A DNA stretch of 17,767 nt from the NCBI GenBank assembly GCA_016710525.1, contig JADJVQ010000077.1, forward strand, positions 1 to 17,767, read 5' to 3'. A program made the position numbers and the translations under genes. Source of the DNA: Burkholderiaceae bacterium. GTDB lineage: Bacteria > Pseudomonadota > Gammaproteobacteria > Burkholderiales > Burkholderiaceae_E. Below the pieces are notes generated by a model. That model had not been told where the DNA came from and searched no databases. It saw nothing but the letters and a program-made list of their open reading frames with translations. This document shows, one piece after another, positions 13,810 to 17,767 of the stretch (position 1 is the stretch's first letter; each line of letters starts with the position of its first letter).

Positions 13810-16005
13810 ATGACCAACGAAGCGAAATGTCCGTTCGCCGGGACACACGGTGCGCGAACGACGGCTGGCTCGCAGTCGAATCGCGACTGGTGGCCGAACC
13901 AGTTGAACCTCGCAATCCTTCATCAGCATTCGGCAAAGTCCAATCCCATGGGCGCCGACTTCGACTATGCCGTCGAGTTCAGGAAGCTCGATCTCGCGGC
14001 GCTGAAGCAGGACCTCTACGCGCTGATGACAGACTCGCAGCCGTGGTGGCCCGCCGACTGGGGGCACTACGGCGGTCTGTTCATCCGCATGGCCTGGCAC
14101 AGCGCGGGCACCTACCGCATCGCCGATGGCCGCGGCGGCGCGGGCACCGGCAACCAGCGCTTTGCGCCGCTGAACAGCTGGCCGGACAACGGCAATCTCG
14201 ACAAGGCGCGCCGGCTGCTGTGGCCGATCAAGCAAAAATACGGCCGCCGGATCTCCTGGGCCGACCTGATGATCCTGGCGGGCAACTGCGCGCTCGAAAC
14301 GATGGGCCTGAAGACCTTCGGTTTCGGCGCGGGGCGCGCCGACATCTGGGAGCCCGAAGAAGACATCGACTGGGGAGCGGAAGCCCAATGGCTGGGTGAG
14401 CAGCGCTACAGCGGCGAGCGGACACTGGAGAACCCCCTGGCCGCCGTGCAGATGGGCCTGATCTATGTGAATCCCGAAGGACCCAACGGCACTCCGGACC
14501 CGGTGGCATCGGGCCGCGACGTGCGCGAGACCTTCGCCCGCATGGCGATGAACGACGAAGAAACCGTCGCGCTCGTGGCGGGCGGACACACGTTCGGCAA
14601 GGCCCATGGCGCGGGCGATCCGGCGCTCGTCGGCCCCGCGCCCGAGGGCGCGCCCATCGAAGCCATGGGGCTGGGCTGGATCAATCGCCTTGGCACGGGC
14701 AGCGCAGCGCACACCACGACCAGCGGCATCGAAGGAGCCTGGAAGCCGAACCCGACGACCTGGGACATGGGCTACTTCGACATGCTCTTCGGCTACGAAT
14801 GGGAACTGGTGAAGAGTCCATCGGGCGCCTGGCAATGGATGGCCAAGGATGTGCGCGAAGAACACCTGATCCCGGATGCTCACGACCCGTCGAAGCGGCA
14901 CCGCCCGATGATGACGACGGCGGACCTGTCTCTGCGCATGGACCCGATCTACGAACCGATCTCGCGCCGCTTCCACCAGAACCCGCCGATGTTTGCCGAT
15001 GCCTTCGCGCGCGCCTGGTTCAAGCTGACCCATCGCGACATGGGCCCGCGTTCGCGCTACCTGGGTCCGGAAGTCCCGACGGAAGTGCTGGACTGGCAGG
15101 ATCCAGTTCCCGCCGCCGACCATCCGCTGATCGGCGCGAACGACGTATCGGACCTGAAGACCCACGTTCTGGCGTCGGGACTGTCCGTGTCCGACCTGGT
15201 ATCGACCGCCTGGGCGTCGGCGTCCACTTTTCGCGGTTCGGACAAGCGCGGCGGGGCCAATGGCGCCCGCATCCGGCTCGCTCCCCAGAAGGACTGGGAG
15301 GCCAATGACCCGGCTCGCCTGGCCAAGGTGCTGGCCATCCTCGAACGCATCCAGGCCGCGTTCAATGCGGCCCAACCCGACGGCAAGCGGGTCTCGCTGG
15401 CCGACCTGATCGTGCTGGCGGGATGCGCGGCCGTGGAACGGGCCGCCGCCGCCGCCGGATGCACGGTATCGGTCCCCTTCGTCCCCGGACGCACGGATGC
15501 ATCCCAGGCGCAGACCGACATTGAATCCTTCGCCGCGCTGGAGCCTAGCGCCGATGGATTCCGCAACTTTCTCTCAGGGTCGATTCGTGCATCGGTCGAA
15601 GCATGGCTGCTCGACAAGGCGCAGCTGCTGACGCTGACGGCGCCCGAGATGACGGTGCTCGTCGGGGGACTGCGGGTCCTGGATGCCAATGCCGGACAGT
15701 CCGCTCACGGTGTTTTCACCGGTCGGCCCGGCACGCTGACCAACGACTTCTTCGTGAACCTGCTCGACATGGGCACGGTGTGGACGTCGACTTCCGAGGC
15801 AGCGCACATGTTCGAGGGGCGCGATCGGGCAACCGGTGCGCTGAAATGGACGGCGACCCGCGTCGACCTGGTGTTCGGCTCCAACGCCCAGCTGCGGGCG
15901 CTCGCCGAGGTCTACGCGAGCAGCGATGCCAAGGAGAAGCTGGTGCATGACTTCGTGGCAGCCTGGAACAAGGTGATGAACCTGGACCGCTTCGATCTTG
16001 CCTGA
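13810..16005 (+). CDS. katG: Catalase-peroxidase KatG
   Basis: Bifunctional haem catalase-peroxidase that destroys hydrogen peroxide; cytoplasmic in most bacteria. The full length of 731 aa covers both peroxidase-like halves. The active N-domain has the distal triad Arg93-Trp96-His97 in FIRMAWHSAGTYR and the proximal His260 in VALVAGGHTFGKAHG. The residues of the Met-Tyr-Trp cross-linked cofactor needed for catalase activity are Trp96, Tyr219 in MGLIYVNPEGPNG and Met245 in FARMAMNDEE; all three are present. The C-terminal half (from about 420) is the usual haem-free duplicate, including ADLIVLAGCAAVE. AGGAGA at 13797-13802 lies seven bases before the ATG at 13810, a strong ribosome binding site that settles the start. 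The monooxygenase gene follows after 89 bases. Confidence 0.97.
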   Translation: MTNEAKCPFAGTHGARTTAGSQSNRDWWPNQLNLAILHQHSAKSNPMGADFDYAVEFRKLDLAALKQDLYALMTDSQPWWPADWGHYGGLFIRMAWHSAGTYRIADGRGGAGTGNQRFAPLNSWPDNGNLDKARRLLWPIKQKYGRRISWADLMILAGNCALETMGLKTFGFGAGRADIWEPEEDIDWGAEAQWLGEQRYSGERTLENPLAAVQMGLIYVNPEGPNGTPDPVASGRDVRETFARMAMNDEETVALVAGGHTFGKAHGAGDPALVGPAPEGAPIEAMGLGWINRLGTGSAAHTTTSGIEGAWKPNPTTWDMGYFDMLFGYEWELVKSPSGAWQWMAKDVREEHLIPDAHDPSKRHRPMMTTADLSLRMDPIYEPISRRFHQNPPMFADAFARAWFKLTHRDMGPRSRYLGPEVPTEVLDWQDPVPAADHPLIGANDVSDLKTHVLASGLSVSDLVSTAWASASTFRGSDKRGGANGARIRLAPQKDWEANDPARLAKVLAILERIQAAFNAAQPDGKRVSLADLIVLAGCAAVERAAAAAGCTVSVPFVPGRTDASQAQTDIESFAALEPSADGFRNFLSGSIRASVEAWLLDKAQLLTLTAPEMTVLVGGLRVLDANAGQSAHGVFTGRPGTLTNDFFVNLLDMGTVWTSTSEAAHMFEGRDRATGALKWTATRVDLVFGSNAQLRALAEVYASSDAKEKLVHDFVAAWNKVMNLDRFDLA

Positions 16006-16094
16006 TCTCTGAGAGCCGTTCGGTCGCATCGGCATCCGTTGACCTCATGCTAGTGTCGAGCCTCTTCGATGCTTCCCTTGAGAGAGACAGGTCC

Positions 16095-17732
16095 ATGTCA
16101 ACGATGCCACGCGACACCCTGAAGCCATCCGCGGACTGCGATGTCGTCGTGATCGGCGCCGGGTTCGCCGGGATTTATGCGCTTTGGAGTGCGCGCCAGC
16201 GGGGGCTGAGCGTGCGCGGATTCGAGAGCGCCTCCGACGTCGGGGGGACCTGGTTCTGGAACGCCTATCCCGGCGCCCGCTGCGACGTCGCGAGCTACAG
16301 CTATGCCTACTTCTTTCGCGATGAATTCGTGCGCGACTGGGACTGGTCCGACGTCTGTGCGCCGCAGCAGGAGATTCAGCGATACCTCAGGTTCGTGGCG
16401 CAGCGCTGCGGCATCCTCGATCTCGTCACCTTCGATACCCGGGTCTCGGCGGTGCATCACGACGAAGACTCCGGACTGTGGACGGTCCGCACCTCCGGTG
16501 GCGAGACCGTCGTCTGCCGCTATGTGGTCCTGGCGATCGGGGCTCTGTCCAACCCCAAGGCTCCGGATATCGACGGGGTGGCCAGCTTCAAGGGTGAGGC
16601 GTATTTCACCTCGACCTGGCCGCGGGACCGGACGGTGGACTTGCGTGGCAAGCGTGTCGGGGTGATCGGCACAGGCTCGTCCGGAGTCCAGGTGATTCCC
16701 GAGGTCGCGAAGCTTGCCAAGACCGTGACGGTGTTTCAGCGGACCGCTAATTTCGTGGTGCCCACGGAATCCGGGCCGATGGATCCGGCTCGGGTGGAGG
16801 CGCTGCGCAAGGATCCCCAGGCCGTACGGTCGGGCTTGCGCGAGACCTACGGCGGCAATCTCGTCACGAACATGGGTCAGCACCGGCTGCACGACCTGGA
16901 CCAGGCGGGACAGGACGAGGCTCTGGCGCAGGCGTGGGCCGGCAAGTACATCGGGCTGGCGTTTCGCGACGCCCACCTTCCCGAAGCCAATGCCCGGATC
17001 TCGGAGTACATCCGGGCGCGCATGCAGGAACAGGTGAACGATCCCTGGACCGCGCATCACCTGGTGCCGTGGGATCACCCGTTCGGCGGCAAGCGGCCCT
17101 GCCGCAGCGACGTCTATCTGCAGACGTTCAACGAGCCCCATGTCCGGCTGATCGCCCTGCCGGAGACGCCGATCGTCCGGATCGTGCCGGACGGGATCGA
17201 GACCACGGCACAAAAGTTCGACCTGGACGTGATCGTCTACGCGACCGGCTTCGACGCGGTCTCCGGCGCGCTGTTCTCCATCGACATCCGCGGCCTCGGC
17301 GGGGCAACGATGCGCCAGGCATGGGCCGACGGACCGAACAACTATCTGGGCACCATGGTGCACGGGTTCCCGAATCTGTTCCTGCCCTCGAGTGCGATGT
17401 CGCCATCGGTTCTGTCCAACATGGCAACGCTGGCCGAACAGCAGATCGACTTCATTTTCGATTCGATCGACTGGCTCGAGCGCAACGGCAGGCCCCGACT
17501 TCAGCCGCGCCAGGCCTCGCAGGTCAGCTGGCGTGAACAGACCTTGCACTATGCCCAGCGGCGACCCGGTGCACTGACGACCAAGAGCTGGTACTCGGGC
17601 GCGAACATTCCCGGCAAGCCGCGCGTGTTCATGGTGTATTGCGGGGGCTTCAAGCGTTACGACGACATCTGCAAGGCGGAGTTGCGGGACGGGTTTCCCG
17701 GCTATGACATTGTTGGAGACGAGCGCGCCTGA
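16095..17732 (+). CDS. Flavin-containing monooxygenase of the Baeyer-Villiger type
   Basis: A 545-aa FAD- and NADPH-dependent monooxygenase, the normal length for class B Baeyer-Villiger enzymes, which insert oxygen next to a ketone. The FAD site is VVVIGAGFAG (17-26) and the NADPH site is VGVIGTGSSG (188-197). The second family signature, GGTWFWNAYPGARCD (50-64), is intact, and KRPCRSDVYLQTFN holds the Lys-Arg-Pro that carries the catalytic Arg in phenylacetone monooxygenase. The main fingerprint FxGxxxHxxxWP is present at 165-176 as FKGEAYFTSTWP, with Phe171 instead of His. The ATG at 16095 follows GACAGG and starts just before the FAD motif; the earlier ATG at 16047 has no support. No esterase or alcohol dehydrogenase for a ketone pathway is nearby. 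Confidence 0.9.
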   Translation: MSTMPRDTLKPSADCDVVVIGAGFAGIYALWSARQRGLSVRGFESASDVGGTWFWNAYPGARCDVASYSYAYFFRDEFVRDWDWSDVCAPQQEIQRYLRFVAQRCGILDLVTFDTRVSAVHHDEDSGLWTVRTSGGETVVCRYVVLAIGALSNPKAPDIDGVASFKGEAYFTSTWPRDRTVDLRGKRVGVIGTGSSGVQVIPEVAKLAKTVTVFQRTANFVVPTESGPMDPARVEALRKDPQAVRSGLRETYGGNLVTNMGQHRLHDLDQAGQDEALAQAWAGKYIGLAFRDAHLPEANARISEYIRARMQEQVNDPWTAHHLVPWDHPFGGKRPCRSDVYLQTFNEPHVRLIALPETPIVRIVPDGIETTAQKFDLDVIVYATGFDAVSGALFSIDIRGLGGATMRQAWADGPNNYLGTMVHGFPNLFLPSSAMSPSVLSNMATLAEQQIDFIFDSIDWLERNGRPRLQPRQASQVSWREQTLHYAQRRPGALTTKSWYSGANIPGKPRVFMVYCGGFKRYDDICKAELRDGFPGYDIVGDERA

Positions 17733-17767
17733 CTGCGGCGCGTTATGACCAGCGCGACCATCATCAG

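Noticed and set aside
13738..15375. Minus-strand open frame of 545 codons opposite katG
   Set aside because: Antisense shadow of a well-conserved gene with a strong ribosome binding site.
16098..17549. Minus-strand open frame of 483 codons opposite the monooxygenase
   Set aside because: Antisense shadow; low-complexity His/Arg-rich translation.
17745..17767. ATG with an open frame to the window edge after the monooxygenase gene
   Set aside because: Only seven full codons are visible and no ribosome binding site precedes it, so a gene cannot be supported.

Overview
The window is GC-rich, with genes on both strands, strong G/C bias at third codon positions and short gaps between genes. Codon use and gene content (glutaminase, cytochrome c5-type protein, KatG, a Baeyer-Villiger monooxygenase, a CoxL-like molybdoenzyme) suggest an aerobic, metabolically versatile proteobacterium. 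A betaproteobacterium is the best guess, but that is an inference without a taxonomic marker. No rRNA, tRNA, CRISPR array, insertion sequence or phage gene was seen.

Layout. Positions 1-663 hold the 3' end of a large, probably secreted protein that ends in three degenerate repeats. Positions 922-2293 hold a glutaminase followed closely by a single-domain STAS protein. Positions 2453-2848 encode a small periplasmic cytochrome c. On the minus strand, 5216 down to 2907 holds a D-2-hydroxyacid dehydrogenase, a lipocalin-like protein and a DinB/maleylpyruvate-isomerase-like protein; the last two overlap by 8 nt. Divergent from these, 5447-7747 encodes a stand-alone xanthine dehydrogenase/CO dehydrogenase-type large subunit. 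A GC-rich 14-bp tandem repeat separates it from a convergent aldo/keto reductase (8837-7863, minus). Positions 8961-10563 hold a nitroreductase and a GST-like protein with an extra C-terminal domain, 4 nt apart.

The most unusual region is the minus-strand cluster 13377-10630. A minimal J-domain protein is followed by three proteins I do not recognise (179, 238 and 403 aa). Each junction is a 1-4 nt stop/start overlap (ATGA, TGATG, GTGA), so the four are very probably translated from one transcript and work together. This is the best candidate for an undescribed system: a dedicated co-chaperone with three helical, partly acidic client or partner proteins.

Divergent from that operon, across a 432-bp non-coding stretch, lies katG (13810-16005). 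It is followed by a flavin-dependent Baeyer-Villiger-type monooxygenase (16095-17732) whose fingerprint motif has Phe where His is expected. Apart from the three tight clusters (glutaminase/STAS, lipocalin/DinB, J-domain operon) and the nitroreductase/GST pair, the genes look like independent metabolic and stress units.
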